This document shows, piece after piece, positions 8,215-16,826 of a DNA stretch of 64,000 nt (positions are counted from its first letter, which is position 1; each line of letters begins with the position of its first letter). The stretch comes from Candidatus Avedoeria danica. GTDB taxonomy: Bacteria > Chloroflexota > Anaerolineae > Epilineales > Epilineaceae. The stretch is from the NCBI GenBank assembly GCA_016703025.1, contig JADJCV010000001.1, positions 186,001 to 250,000 on the forward strand, in the 5' to 3' direction. The notes beneath the pieces are model-generated. The model saw nothing but the letters and a program-made list of their open reading frames with translations, was not told where the DNA came from and did no database searches. A program made the translations under genes and the position numbers.

Positions 8215-9225
8215 TTACGGGCCGATGGTCCAGGTGCCGCCTCCGGCGGGAATCACATGCGTGGCGAGGGTCGCCCCATCGAACGAGGTCGCCAGCCAGC
8301 GGTGCTGGACGTACGCGGTCCAGTCGTCCAACGTCTCGCCGGCTTCGACGATGCCGTACAGCTCGAGCGCGCAGTCATAGCCCACCCAGTACACCAGAAC
8401 CGGTGCCGCCGTTTGGTTGACCAAGACGAACGGGAGCGTGGTCGAGCCGGTATCCGGCGAGCAATCCGTGACGGCCGCCGGGAACGGCGGGGGAGGCTTG
8501 ACCTCGAGCGTGTCCAGCACCGTGGCGGAGTACGCGCGATCCGCTTCGCTGGTGATTTCCGCGATGTGGTAGACGGCCGTCCCCGCAGCTTGCGGGAAGA
8601 TGTACTCCCGGCGCTCGATGCTCGCCACGCCGCAACCGGAGCTGCGGCGGACCTGGCCCGAGCCATGACGCGGATGGCTGTGCGGTTCTGGGCTCTCGAC
8701 CGTCGCGCAGTCCGTTGGCTTGAGGCTGTCCCAGATCGCCGGCAGATCCAGCGCTCCTCCGCTCTTGGTCGGCCAGTACTGACCCGCGACGAAGTAGGCT
8801 TGGGCAGAGGTTCCTTCCTGCTTGCCGACGGCGAGGTCCGGCGCAAGCCGCAAGAGCTCGAATGCGAAGGACCCATTCGCCCCGTGATCGCTCTCGAACT
8901 GCCAGCCCGCGGGCGGAGCGGCCATGGAGATTCGCCGGAGCGGGTCCATCACGAGCTGTCCCTGGTAGCCCGTCGGCGCGGTGGCCGCCGCCGGCGCGGC
9001 CTGGGTCGGCGCGACGGCCGGCGCGGCCGCTTCCGGTGCCGCCGCCGGCACATCGCTGCCGCCGCGCTGAAGGAAGAACCACATGCCGCCGCCGCCGAGA
9101 ACCAGCATCAAGATGCCGGCCAGCAGCACCACAGGCCAATTGCTGGACTGGCGCGGTGGTGGGCCCCACGAGCCGGGCGGCGGGCCGGAAGGCTGGCCCG
9201 GGTTGGGCGTCTGGGTCGAATCCAT
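8215..9225 (-). CDS. Membrane-anchored protein with C-terminal VHL-beta-like domain
   Basis: The product has 336 residues. A Pro/Gly-rich cytoplasmic N-terminus (GQPSGPPPGSWGPPP) leads to one membrane helix (~31-50, VVLLAGILMLVLGGGGMWFF). An Ala/Pro linker and an extracellular region of ~170 residues resembling secreted lipoprotein-type domains (QLVMDPLRRISMAAPPAGWQF) follow. Residues ~264-336 match the beta domain of the von Hippel-Lindau protein: LPFVLVNQTAAPVLVYWV, then LYGIVEAGETLDDWT and a final HVIPAGGGTWTI. The start ATG 9225 has GGAGGA 11 bases upstream. The next upstream gene has the same plan and its own VHL-like end. Family of the middle region not recognised. Confidence 0.72.
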   Translation of the reverse strand: MDSTQTPNPGQPSGPPPGSWGPPPRQSSNWPVVLLAGILMLVLGGGGMWFFLQRGGSDVPAAAPEAAAPAVAPTQAAPAAATAPTGYQGQLVMDPLRRISMAAPPAGWQFESDHGANGSFAFELLRLAPDLAVGKQEGTSAQAYFVAGQYWPTKSGGALDLPAIWDSLKPTDCATVESPEPHSHPRHGSGQVRRSSGCGVASIERREYIFPQAAGTAVYHIAEITSEADRAYSATVLDTLEVKPPPPFPAAVTDCSPDTGSTTLPFVLVNQTAAPVLVYWVGYDCALELYGIVEAGETLDDWTAYVQHRWLATSFDGATLATHVIPAGGGTWTIGP

Positions 9226-9300
9226 GCGTCGCGTATCTCCTCCGCGTTGGGACCGAAGTCGTGTCTCCTCCAACCCGCTGCCAAGCGATCGAGCGAGCGC

Positions 9301-10655
9301 TCAGCGGATGTCGAACGTGCCGCCTCCGTCGGGCACGCGATACTCGGCCACGGTCACCCCCGCGAGGGTCTTCGCGCGGAAGAGGTCCCCGGGGTTGACG
9401 GTGCCGGAGTCCACGTCGCCGGGCTGCAGCGTATAGCCCGCAAGGTCTTCGCGGCAGCCGGAGGCAGCATCTGAGATGTAGTACAACTCAACCGGCTCGC
9501 TCCGGTTGTTGACGAACTGGATGGTGGTCGTAGCGCCACCGGTGTTGGCGGTGCCCGTACAGGGCGTCGCCGTTGCGGGCACTGGCGCGGAGGTGGGCGC
9601 CGCCGACGCGGCCGGCACCGTCGCCGTTGCGGGCACCAACACGGTCGCCGTTGCGGGCACCAACACGGTTGCCGTTGCAGGCACCAACACGGTGGCCGTG
9701 GCAGGCACCAGCGCGGTGGTGGTCGCGATGGCGGTGGTCGCCAGGGTCGGCTGGGCGGCGGTCGGCGAGGAGCTGGTGCCGGTCGCGCCGGCGACGGGGG
9801 AAGCCGCGGGCGCGGGCGCGCCCACGGTGATCGTCTTCAGAGTGCCGTCGGGCATGCGGACCTCGAACTGCTTGACCGGCTGCGGCGCCGGGCTCACGAC
9901 GCCCACGGCACCGGGGTCGAAGCCGGGCCAGGAGCTCCCGACGTACGTCACCTGTACCTTGGCGGGCACGGGCGGGAGGAGCGGGTTGCCGCAGTAGCAG
10001 CGCGCCCGGGGCACGCCGTAGGTGTCGACGAGGACCGCCGAGCCCTTCTGCATGACCGACTGGCGCGGCGTGGCCTTCGCGGCGACGTAGCCGTGGTTCG
10101 TCACGCGCGTGTCGGCGATGAGCACCAGCGGCGTGAGGGCGCCGATGTAAGCGGGGATGTCCGCGACGGTGAGCGCAGTGGACCCGGACGGCCCGGACCA
10201 GCGCAGCGACGGGTCGGCGTTCTGCGCGGCGACCCAGGCGGCGGCCTTGTCGGGGTTGGCCCCGAGGAAGGCGATCATCTGCGCCTGGTTGCAGGCCTTG
10301 TCGCTTTGGGTGCCGCCGTAGAGGCCGGGCTGGGCGCCGCTGCTGGCCTGAATGGCCGCCTGCTGCGGCGCCGCGATGCGCGTCGGCGCCTGGATGGCGG
10401 GCTGCGCGATCAAGGGATCCGGCGGCGGCGCCAACGGCTGCGCGCTGAAGGGATCCGGGCCGACGGCGGCCGCGGGCTCCATGAAGACCTCGCCCTCGGC
10501 CAGCGCCAGCCGGAGCCGGAGCCGTCGCCGCGCAGCACGAACCACGCCGCGCCGGCGCCGCCGAGCAGCAGCAGCAAGAGCAGCAGCACGATAATCAAGT
10601 TGTTCCGACGCTGGGGCGGCGGCCCCACTTGCCCCTGCGGCAGACCCACTCCCAT
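9301..10655 (-). CDS. Membrane-anchored DUF6777-like protein with VHL-beta-like C-terminus (frameshifted)
   Basis: ATG 10655 (GAGGAG 8 bases upstream) begins a short Pro-rich N-terminus and one membrane helix (NLIIVLLLLLLLLGGAGAAW). The frame must then change by one base near 10500-10530 to continue as GEVFMEPAAAVGPDPF, GLYGGTQ, NPDKAAAW, LTPLVLIADTRVTNHGY and PRARCYCGNPL, which I recall as the DUF6777 pattern of actinobacterial exoproteins. A Thr/Val/Pro-rich repeat linker (VPATAT x4) precedes a VHL-beta-like end (QFVNNRSEPVELYYIS ... VPDGGGTFDI). The total length is not a multiple of three, confirming the break. It may be an indel error, since both halves look well conserved. It lies 75 bases upstream of the gene at 8215-9225. 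Confidence 0.68.
9620..9715. repeat. Coding tandem repeat, four 24-bp units
   Basis: Units at 9620, 9644, 9668 and 9692 read G(T)CGCCGTTGCGGGCACCA.. with a few changes and encode the linker repeat VPATATVL on the minus strand. It is an extensible stalk in front of the VHL-like domain and likely to vary between strains. Confidence 0.85.
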
Positions 10656-10719
10656 AGCGTGCTCCTCATGCGCGTTGACCGAACGTGATTTGTATCCCCG
10701 CCTGATCCGAGGGCCCTCT

Positions 10720-10755
10720 GGCCGGGCCGGACCGGGCCGGGCCGGGCCGGGCCGG
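10720..10755. repeat. Simple repeat of CCGGG units
   Basis: About seven CCGGG pentamers with one substitution lie in the leader of the DUF6777-like gene. No coding role. This gap (10656-10907) otherwise shows nothing. Confidence 0.7.
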
Positions 10756-10907
10756 CAATTTCGCACGACTCCTTGCAGGTGTCAAGAAAGTTCAGCCGCG
10801 GCGTGCCGGATGCGCTGCCAGATTCCGCTTTGGCCGCGCGACCTGCCCGCGGCTTGACCGTGCACCGATTCGTGGGGCTGGATCGGCGTGCCTACGGCGC
10901 GGCGTGC

Positions 10908-12233
10908 CTACGGCGCTCGCACCCCCACCGGCCTTTCCAGCGCCCGGCTCGGATCCACCCGGTCCGCCACCTCGCCGATGCCGCCGCCCCCCGTCAACCC
11001 CGCTGCCACGAGCCGGGCCGCCGCCGGCGCCACCGGGACGCCGTGCCCGCTGTAGGCGCCGGCGACCCAGAGGCGGGCGGACATCGGGTCCGCGGCGTGG
11101 TCATCGTCGTTGCCCGCCCGGTCGCGACGCGGCGAGATCGGCCCGACGAGTGGCAGCCGGTCGGCCGTCCAGCACATCGGCCCGGCCCAGCGGCGCTCGA
11201 CCGTGATCGGGAGCGACGGGAAGTGGTCGGCCAGCCAGCGGTCGAGGCCGGCGTGGATCGCGTCGTTGACGGTTGGGACGATGTGAGGCGAGCCGACCTC
11301 GCGGTCCGGGGCGGCCCAGCGCATCCCGCCGAAGACGAGGCGGCCGTCCGAGAGCTGCTGGAGGTACTCGTAACCGTCGTTCAGGCTCCAGGCGCCGCGG
11401 ATGGCGCGCGTCGGGAGGGGCGACGAGGACAGGACTTGGCCGCGGACGGGCACGACGGCGTCGCGCAGGTGCGGCAGCAACTCGGGCAGCCATGCGTTCG
11501 TGGCGACGATGACGACCTCGGCGGTGATCGGGCCGCGGTCGGTGTGGACGGTGATCGGTGAACCGGGGCGGTGGTTGTCGTCGGAGCCTTGGAGGGTATG
11601 GCCTTCGATGCCGCGGACATCTACGCCCTCGACAAACTTCGCGCCGCGCGATGCGGCCGCCGCGACGAGGCCGGCGACGAGGCGGCCGGAGTGGAACGCG
11701 CCGCCGTCGGGGAGGTGGAGGGCGCCGAAGAAGTCGTCCGGGCGCGGGACGTCGAGCCAGGCGGCGACATCGCTTGCGGCAAGCCACTCGCCCGGGAAGC
11801 CGTCGGCGGCGAGCATCGCGGCGCCGTGGCGCAGGTGCGCCGCCTCCGCCTCGCTCACCGCCGCGTGCAGCGCGCCCTCCGGCCGCCAATCGCAGTCGAT
11901 GCCGTAGCGGTGGATCGTGGCCACGACGTCGGCGGCGCCGGCGACGGCCCACGCCCAGAGCGTGCGGGCGGCGGCGGGGCCGTGGCGGGCGACGAGGGCG
12001 GGGTAGAGCTCGGCCGTGCCGGGCAGGAGCAGTCCGCCGTTGCGGCCCGAGGCGCCGGCGGCCAAGTGCGTGCGCTCGAGGACGAGGGGCGGGCGGCCGG
12101 ACTCCGCGAGGGCGAGGGCGAGCCACGTGCCGGTGAGGCCGGCGCCGATGACGAGGACATCGGTGTGGCCGGGGAGTGCGGCCAGCGGGGCGACGGGTGG
12201 GGTGAGGTTGGCGTGCCAGTGGGAGGTGGACAT
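10908..12233 (-). CDS. FAD-dependent amine/amino-acid oxidoreductase (DAO family)
   Basis: The 441-residue protein belongs to the D-amino-acid oxidase-like FAD family. The dinucleotide fold is at ~25-55 (VLVIGAGLTGTWLALAL ... PLVLERTHLAAGASGRNGG), and a second conserved stretch near the C-terminus (WVAGAYSGHGVPVAPAAARLVA) binds the flavin. SGRNGG after the first beta-alpha-beta is typical of gamma-glutamylputrescine oxidase and glycine/sarcosine-oxidase relatives, so oxidation of a primary or secondary amine is likely; the substrate cannot be fixed. Length is normal for the family. No obvious Shine-Dalgarno precedes ATG 12233, so a start a few codons inside is possible. It stands alone, divergent from the cytochrome operon. 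Confidence 0.85.
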   Translation of the reverse strand: MSTSHWHANLTPPVAPLAALPGHTDVLVIGAGLTGTWLALALAESGRPPLVLERTHLAAGASGRNGGLLLPGTAELYPALVARHGPAAARTLWAWAVAGAADVVATIHRYGIDCDWRPEGALHAAVSEAEAAHLRHGAAMLAADGFPGEWLAASDVAAWLDVPRPDDFFGALHLPDGGAFHSGRLVAGLVAAAASRGAKFVEGVDVRGIEGHTLQGSDDNHRPGSPITVHTDRGPITAEVVIVATNAWLPELLPHLRDAVVPVRGQVLSSSPLPTRAIRGAWSLNDGYEYLQQLSDGRLVFGGMRWAAPDREVGSPHIVPTVNDAIHAGLDRWLADHFPSLPITVERRWAGPMCWTADRLPLVGPISPRRDRAGNDDDHAADPMSARLWVAGAYSGHGVPVAPAAARLVAAGLTGGGGIGEVADRVDPSRALERPVGVRAP

Positions 12234-12491
12234 CGATCAGAGAAACATCAGGCGAATCGCCCATTCATCTGGTATGCAGGTGGTATGCAGGCGCGAATGC
12301 CGCCGCAATCATAGCGCGCAACGGTTGCGCGGCGGTCTCCGATTCTACGATTGTGTGGCTGGCGCAGGCGCACGAAAGGGTATAGATTCCGCCGCCGGTG
12401 AGTCAACGTGATTCACCGCGATTGGTGGCGATTCAACGTCAATCGCCTTGAACGTCCGTGCCCTTCTCCGTCCGCCGCCAGGAGATCCCAA

Positions 12492-13208
12492 GTGACAGAA
12501 GCCTTGTCCGTGCCGCAGCCCACCGGGAAAGTCCCGCCGGACACTTTCGTCAAGGACCGGCTCCCCTACCTCATCGCCACCGCCGGCGAGTTCATCGGGC
12601 TCTATTTCTGGCTTCACTACTGGGACAAGGGCGACCGGAGCAGCGCAGTCCTGGCCTGCGTCATCCTGCTGGCCGGGTTCATCACCGAGCGTGTCGCCGT
12701 CATGAAGTGGGCGAACTACTTTCGCCACAAGATGGAGCTCAAGTACGGCGCCGCCGCCGCCGGAACGGCCGCAGAAGACGTCAAGCCGCCGTCGAAGGCC
12801 TACATTCTCGGGAAGCTGTTGCTCATCTGTGCGACCGAGATCACGATCTGGGTCACGTTCGTGCTCGTCTACGACGCGTATGGCTGGCCGTGGTCCTTCG
12901 CGGTCCTGTTGATCGGTGAGCAACTGCAACACGCCTGGGACTTCGCGCTGATCGCGCGCCGGCCGATCGGCGAGTACATCCCGTCGCCGAACGCCCTGTT
13001 CATCACGCTGGTGGAAGGCGGGGCCGGGATCCTCTGGCTGCTGCTCGTGCGACACGGCCAGCCGCAGCTGGGCGGCGCCGTTCTCGTGCTCGGCTTGATC
13101 ACCGAGCACGTGGTGCAGGCGCAGCGGATCAAGAAGGACCTGGAAAAGGACGTGCGCGAAAAGTTGAACCTGCCTGAGGCAGCGGTCACGGGGGCGGCGG
13201 GAGCATGA
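12492..13208 (+). CDS. Six-helix membrane protein with threefold TM-hairpin repeat
   Basis: The 238-residue product starts at GTG 12492, with AGGAG 9 bases upstream. It has six membrane helices arranged as three similar hairpins. The first helix of each pair carries a Glu (GEFIGLYFWL, TEITIWVTF, EGGAGILWLL). The second ends in an acidic/His motif (ITERVAVMKW, GEQLQHAWDF, ITEHVVQAQR). The C-terminal tail is a charged cytoplasmic helix (KKDLEKDVREKL). Its stop overlaps the start of the di-haem cytochrome gene by four bases (ATGA), so the two are translationally coupled. The buried Glu/His residues suggest metal, haem or quinone contact, or proton transfer, but I recognise no named family. Confidence 0.8.
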   Translation: MTEALSVPQPTGKVPPDTFVKDRLPYLIATAGEFIGLYFWLHYWDKGDRSSAVLACVILLAGFITERVAVMKWANYFRHKMELKYGAAAAGTAAEDVKPPSKAYILGKLLLICATEITIWVTFVLVYDAYGWPWSFAVLLIGEQLQHAWDFALIARRPIGEYIPSPNALFITLVEGGAGILWLLLVRHGQPQLGGAVLVLGLITEHVVQAQRIKKDLEKDVREKLNLPEAAVTGAAGA

Positions 13209-15517
13209 GCGTGGATCTCTTCAAGACGACCTCCAAGACGACCTCCAAGACGACGTCTAAGGCGATCGGTGCGGTCGGCATCCTCGCCGCTCTCGGGTTC
13301 GCGCTTGGGGGCTGTGCGCTGCCGCCGGCCCAGCTGCCCGAGGACAACGGTCGCCAGCTGACCGCTCTGGACCAGAGTTGGACACCCGACGAGCGGATGC
13401 TGTACTACCACGATTCGCAGGGCTCGGTCCTCATGCCTTACCCGTGGCTGATGGCGCTCGAGCAGCCGGAGATCAAGTTCGTCGGCGAGGTCGGCCTGTT
13501 TCTGGACGACGACTACGTCGGGAAGTTCGGCTTCCTGCCCGGCCGGCCGGTCCCGGGCCGCCCCGAACTGCCGAAGGACTGCACGCCGAGCGCCGATCCG
13601 AACGACGTCGACTACACCTGCGGCCTGCCGGTCGGCTTTTCTCGCACGCTGCTGGACGTAGAGGCGCTCTCGCTGCCGGGCATCCTCGATCGGGACACGG
13701 CCGGCTTGACGTGCGCCGCCTGTCACACCGGCGAGCTGCACCACGCGGGCAACGCGATCCGGATCGACGGCGGCACGAGCCTGATGGACCCGACGAACTT
13801 CCAGAGCGCCCTCGGCATGGCGGTGCTGCTGACGGAGCGACTGCCGTTTCGGATGACCCGCTTCGCGGACCGCGTCCTCGGCAAGCCGCAGCCGCCCGCA
13901 GCGGGCAGCCCGGACTTCAAGGAGCAGTTCGAGCGCTACAAAGCGGAGCTCGAAGCCTACGACGTCACGTTCGACGACAAGCGGGACGCGTTGCGCGACG
14001 ACCTCGGCGTCTGGATCAAGGAGAAGTTCGCTGAGCAGATCACGGCGTCCCGCAAGGGGCTGTACGACGACTATCCGGGCGGGTTCGGCCGCACCGACGC
14101 GCTGGCCCGCATCGCGAACATCACGTTCGGCACGGAGATGGGGATCGACGACAACCTCGTCGTCGGCAGCGCGCCGGTGAAGTTCCCGGCGCTGTGGGAC
14201 GCCCCGTACTTCGACTGGTCCCAGTTCAACGGCTCGATCGAGCAGCCGATGACGCGCAACATCGGCGAGGCGCTGGGCGTGCGGGCCAAGGTCCACTTTG
14301 CGCCGACGGACGAGCTCTGGGAGGTGGCGCCCGGCGAGTCCGGGGACGAGGGGCTGTTCGAGGTCCAGTCAACGGTCGACGTCCCGGGGCTGTTCGCCAT
14401 CGAGCGCCTGTTGCGCGGCGAACAGGACGACTACTTCAGCGGGTTGCGCTCGCCGATCTGGCCGGAGGCGTTGTTCGGCTCGATCGAATGGCCGGACGCG
14501 CGCGACGGCAAGGCGCTCTACGAGCAGCGGTGCGCCCATTGCCACATGCCACCGATCGCGGAACTCGTCGAGCGCGACGCGGCGGGCAAGCTGGTGCCCC
14601 GATCCGACCTTCTGCCCCCGCTGCGCGAGGACGGAACGCGACCGGACTCTGGCGGGTCGGGCAACTGGGTCTCCAACAACGCGGACGGCATGATCGAGGA
14701 CCTGGCGGCCGGGCCGTGGCCGCAGCAGGAGTGGTTCCTGAGCCTTGGGACCGTGGATCTCGGCACGATCGGCACCGACCCCGGGCAAGCGGCGAACTTC
14801 GCCCGCAACATCGTCGACACGAAGCACATCCTCCTGCCCAAGATCCCGAAGTTCAGCGCCGAGTCGACGCGCGACGTTCCGGTGGAGAAGCGCCAGTACC
14901 CCGAGCGGGTCATGCCGGCCGGCGTCGGGCTGCAGAAGGTGACGATCGCCATCAGCGAAGGCTACTACGACTGGGCCGATGCGCGGATCGCGGCCGAGGG
15001 CGTGGCGGCCTACGCCGACACGCTGCCGCGGACTCTCCGAGATGCCGACGGGAGCCCCATCGACGGGCTCCTCAAGGACGGCAAGATCGACCGTGACTTC
15101 TGGAACGGCTACCTCTCGCCGGGCGCGATCGTGGCGGCGCGCTACGCCGCACGCCCGCTGAACGGCATCTGGGCGTCGCCGCCGTTCCTGCACAACGGGG
15201 CGGTCCCGACCCTCTACGCGCTGCTCTCGCCGCTGGCCGAGCGGCCGGAGGTGTTCTACACGGGCAGTCGCGCGTTCGACGTGGACAAGGTCGGCTACCG
15301 GACGGACAAGATGCGCGGCCTCTTCAAGTTCGACACGCGCGTCACCGGGAACTCGAACGACGGCCATCGCTTCGAGGCCGGTCCGCGGGGCAACGGGATC
15401 ATCGGCGGGGCCTACGATGACGGTCAGCGGCGCAAGATCATCGAGTTGGAAGTGCTGTGCGGTCCGAACCCGCCGGCTGCCGAGCCGGCTGTCGCCGAAC
15501 CGCCGGCTGACGAATAG
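13205..15517 (+). CDS. RoxA/MauG-like di-haem c-type cytochrome lipoprotein
   Basis: The 770-residue product has a basic N-terminus with a TTSK repeat, a hydrophobic signal and a lipobox (LGGC, Cys ~37), so it is a lipoprotein exported across the membrane. Two haem attachment motifs are visible: CAACH (~180) and CAHCH (~445). The C-terminal part (ASPPFLHNGAVPTLYALLSP, FYTGSRAFD, GNSNDGH) matches the di-haem peroxidase/oxygenase family that includes MauG, bacterial cytochrome c peroxidases and rubber oxygenase RoxA; the length and spacing are closest to RoxA-like members. It probably oxidises an organic substrate or peroxide, with electrons passing through the coupled membrane protein upstream. 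The substrate is unknown. Followed 9 bases later by a LiaF-type gene. Confidence 0.85.
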   Translation: MSVDLFKTTSKTTSKTTSKAIGAVGILAALGFALGGCALPPAQLPEDNGRQLTALDQSWTPDERMLYYHDSQGSVLMPYPWLMALEQPEIKFVGEVGLFLDDDYVGKFGFLPGRPVPGRPELPKDCTPSADPNDVDYTCGLPVGFSRTLLDVEALSLPGILDRDTAGLTCAACHTGELHHAGNAIRIDGGTSLMDPTNFQSALGMAVLLTERLPFRMTRFADRVLGKPQPPAAGSPDFKEQFERYKAELEAYDVTFDDKRDALRDDLGVWIKEKFAEQITASRKGLYDDYPGGFGRTDALARIANITFGTEMGIDDNLVVGSAPVKFPALWDAPYFDWSQFNGSIEQPMTRNIGEALGVRAKVHFAPTDELWEVAPGESGDEGLFEVQSTVDVPGLFAIERLLRGEQDDYFSGLRSPIWPEALFGSIEWPDARDGKALYEQRCAHCHMPPIAELVERDAAGKLVPRSDLLPPLREDGTRPDSGGSGNWVSNNADGMIEDLAAGPWPQQEWFLSLGTVDLGTIGTDPGQAANFARNIVDTKHILLPKIPKFSAESTRDVPVEKRQYPERVMPAGVGLQKVTIAISEGYYDWADARIAAEGVAAYADTLPRTLRDADGSPIDGLLKDGKIDRDFWNGYLSPGAIVAARYAARPLNGIWASPPFLHNGAVPTLYALLSPLAERPEVFYTGSRAFDVDKVGYRTDKMRGLFKFDTRVTGNSNDGHRFEAGPRGNGIIGGAYDDGQRRKIIELEVLCGPNPPAAEPAVAEPPADE
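13221..13260. repeat. Short coding repeat (12-bp units) at the cytochrome N-terminus
   Basis: Three copies of AAGACGACCTCC-type units encode the KTTS repeats ahead of the signal sequence. It is likely a slippage product and shifts the length of the basic n-region only. Confidence 0.7.
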
Positions 15518-15526
15518 GGGGCGGGC

Positions 15527-15895
15527 ATGTCCACAAGCTTTCGCGGCATCGGCAGCGAGACCGGCGCCCTGGTGCTCATCGTGCTCGGCGTGGCCGGGTT
15601 CATCCTGGCGCCGGCGGACGTGGCGCGCCTGCTCACGATCGTCGTCATCGGCTACGGGTTTCGCGACCTCTTTGCCCCGTACGACGGTCGATCGCCGAGC
15701 ATCTTCGTCCTCGTGATCGGCATCTGGTCGGCGATCAGCGCCTATGGGATCTGGCGGTTCGATTTCCTGAACTCGTGGCCGCTGCTCGTGACGCTCGTCG
15801 GCTTGGCGCTGATCTTCCAGGCGATCGTCGACGGCCGGCGCGGCGACGGTGCGCCCTGGCGGGTGTCGACGTCGCCGGCGCAGGGGGATTCGTGA
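15527..15895 (+). CDS. Small membrane protein, LiaI/LiaF transmembrane-type (DUF5668-like)
   Basis: The 122-residue protein has four predicted helices: ALVLIVLGVAGFILAP, LLTIVVIGYGFRDLFAP, IFVLVIGIWSAISAYGIW and WPLLVTLVGLALIFQAI. The WPL(L/I)x(V/I)xG.. signature is that of the membrane part of LiaF-like and phage-shock-type proteins. It starts 9 bases after the cytochrome stop and its TGA overlaps the next ATG, so it is part of the same operon. It may form a complex with the next, homologous gene. Confidence 0.7.
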   Translation: MSTSFRGIGSETGALVLIVLGVAGFILAPADVARLLTIVVIGYGFRDLFAPYDGRSPSIFVLVIGIWSAISAYGIWRFDFLNSWPLLVTLVGLALIFQAIVDGRRGDGAPWRVSTSPAQGDS

Positions 15896-16679
15896 TGGCC
15901 GCCGAAGCGCGCGAGGCCACGATGGCCGCCGACGCGAAGCCGCTCGTCCCCCCCGCGCTCCTCCTCGGCGTCCTGGCGTTCTTCGGCGGCGCCATCTTCC
16001 TCGCCGACGGCCTCGGCCTGCTGGACGCCCGCTCGGGCTGGGCGATGTGGCCCGTGGCGGTGATCCTCCTCGGCGTCGTCGTCTGGCTCCAGCCCGGCAC
16101 CGACAGCCGCGCGACCGGGATCATCCTGGCCGTCGCCGGCATCTGGCTGCTGTTCAATGCGATCGGCTGGTGGTCCTACTCCTTCTGGGACGCCTGGCCG
16201 GTGATCCTGATCCTGCTGGGCGCGTGGATGTTCCATCGCACCACCGAGCTGCGACGGAAGGCCGGCGGTGCGGACGGCTACGACGCTCCGACGACCGCCG
16301 CCGAACACGTCGGTGCGTTCGCGTTCCTGTCGCAGGTCCACCGCCGGACGACGGGCCAGCACCTTCGGACGGGCGAGGTGATCGCGATCGCGGGCGACTG
16401 CCGGTTCGACTTCCGCGAAGCGGCGAGGGGACGGAGCCGATCGTCGTGGACGTGCTTGTTATCGCCGGCCGTGCGGCGTTCACGGTTCCGGACGACTGGG
16501 TGGTGGACCTGCGGGTGTTGCCGGTGCTCGGGAAGGCGTGGGATGGGCGGGGTGACGACGGCGCGTACGGAGGAGATGCCGCGGGCGCGGCGACCGGTGC
16601 AGGGGGCGAGGCGTCGGTTGACCTGATCGTCCACGGCACGGCGATGCTCGGTCGGGTCGAGGTGGCGTCGGCCGAGTAG
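15895..16679 (+). CDS. LiaF-like membrane protein (frameshifted)
   Basis: ATG 15895 shares its A with the preceding stop. The N-terminal half has four helices with the WPVAVILLGVVVWL signature. The soluble C-terminal half is a LiaF-type beta domain (VIAIAGDCRFDF, IVVDVLVIAGRAAFTVPDDWVVDL, LIVHGTAMLGRVEV). The two halves are in different frames: one base is missing near 16418-16424, within GAAGCGGCGAGGGG. The product in one piece would be ~261 residues. LiaF-like proteins restrain envelope-stress sensor kinases, but no kinase is encoded here. Indel error and true decay are both possible; the intact downstream sequence favours error. Confidence 0.65.
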
Positions 16680-16826
16680 CCGTCCGTCTTTATGCCGCCG
16701 CCTGACGGACGGTCCGGCCGACGAGCCCCAACTGACGGCCGGCCCACGGCCGCCGAACAGCGCGATGGCGCGCGCGTGGAATTGGGATTACCATCGCGAT
16801 TCCTTCGCCCCACCGGGAGTCCGCCC

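Noticed and set aside
9620..9715. Possible CRISPR array
   Set aside because: The 24-bp units are directly adjacent with no spacers and encode a protein linker; no cas genes in the window.
12869..14296. 475-codon minus-strand frame
   Set aside because: Mirror of the di-haem cytochrome gene, which has haem motifs and a lipobox.
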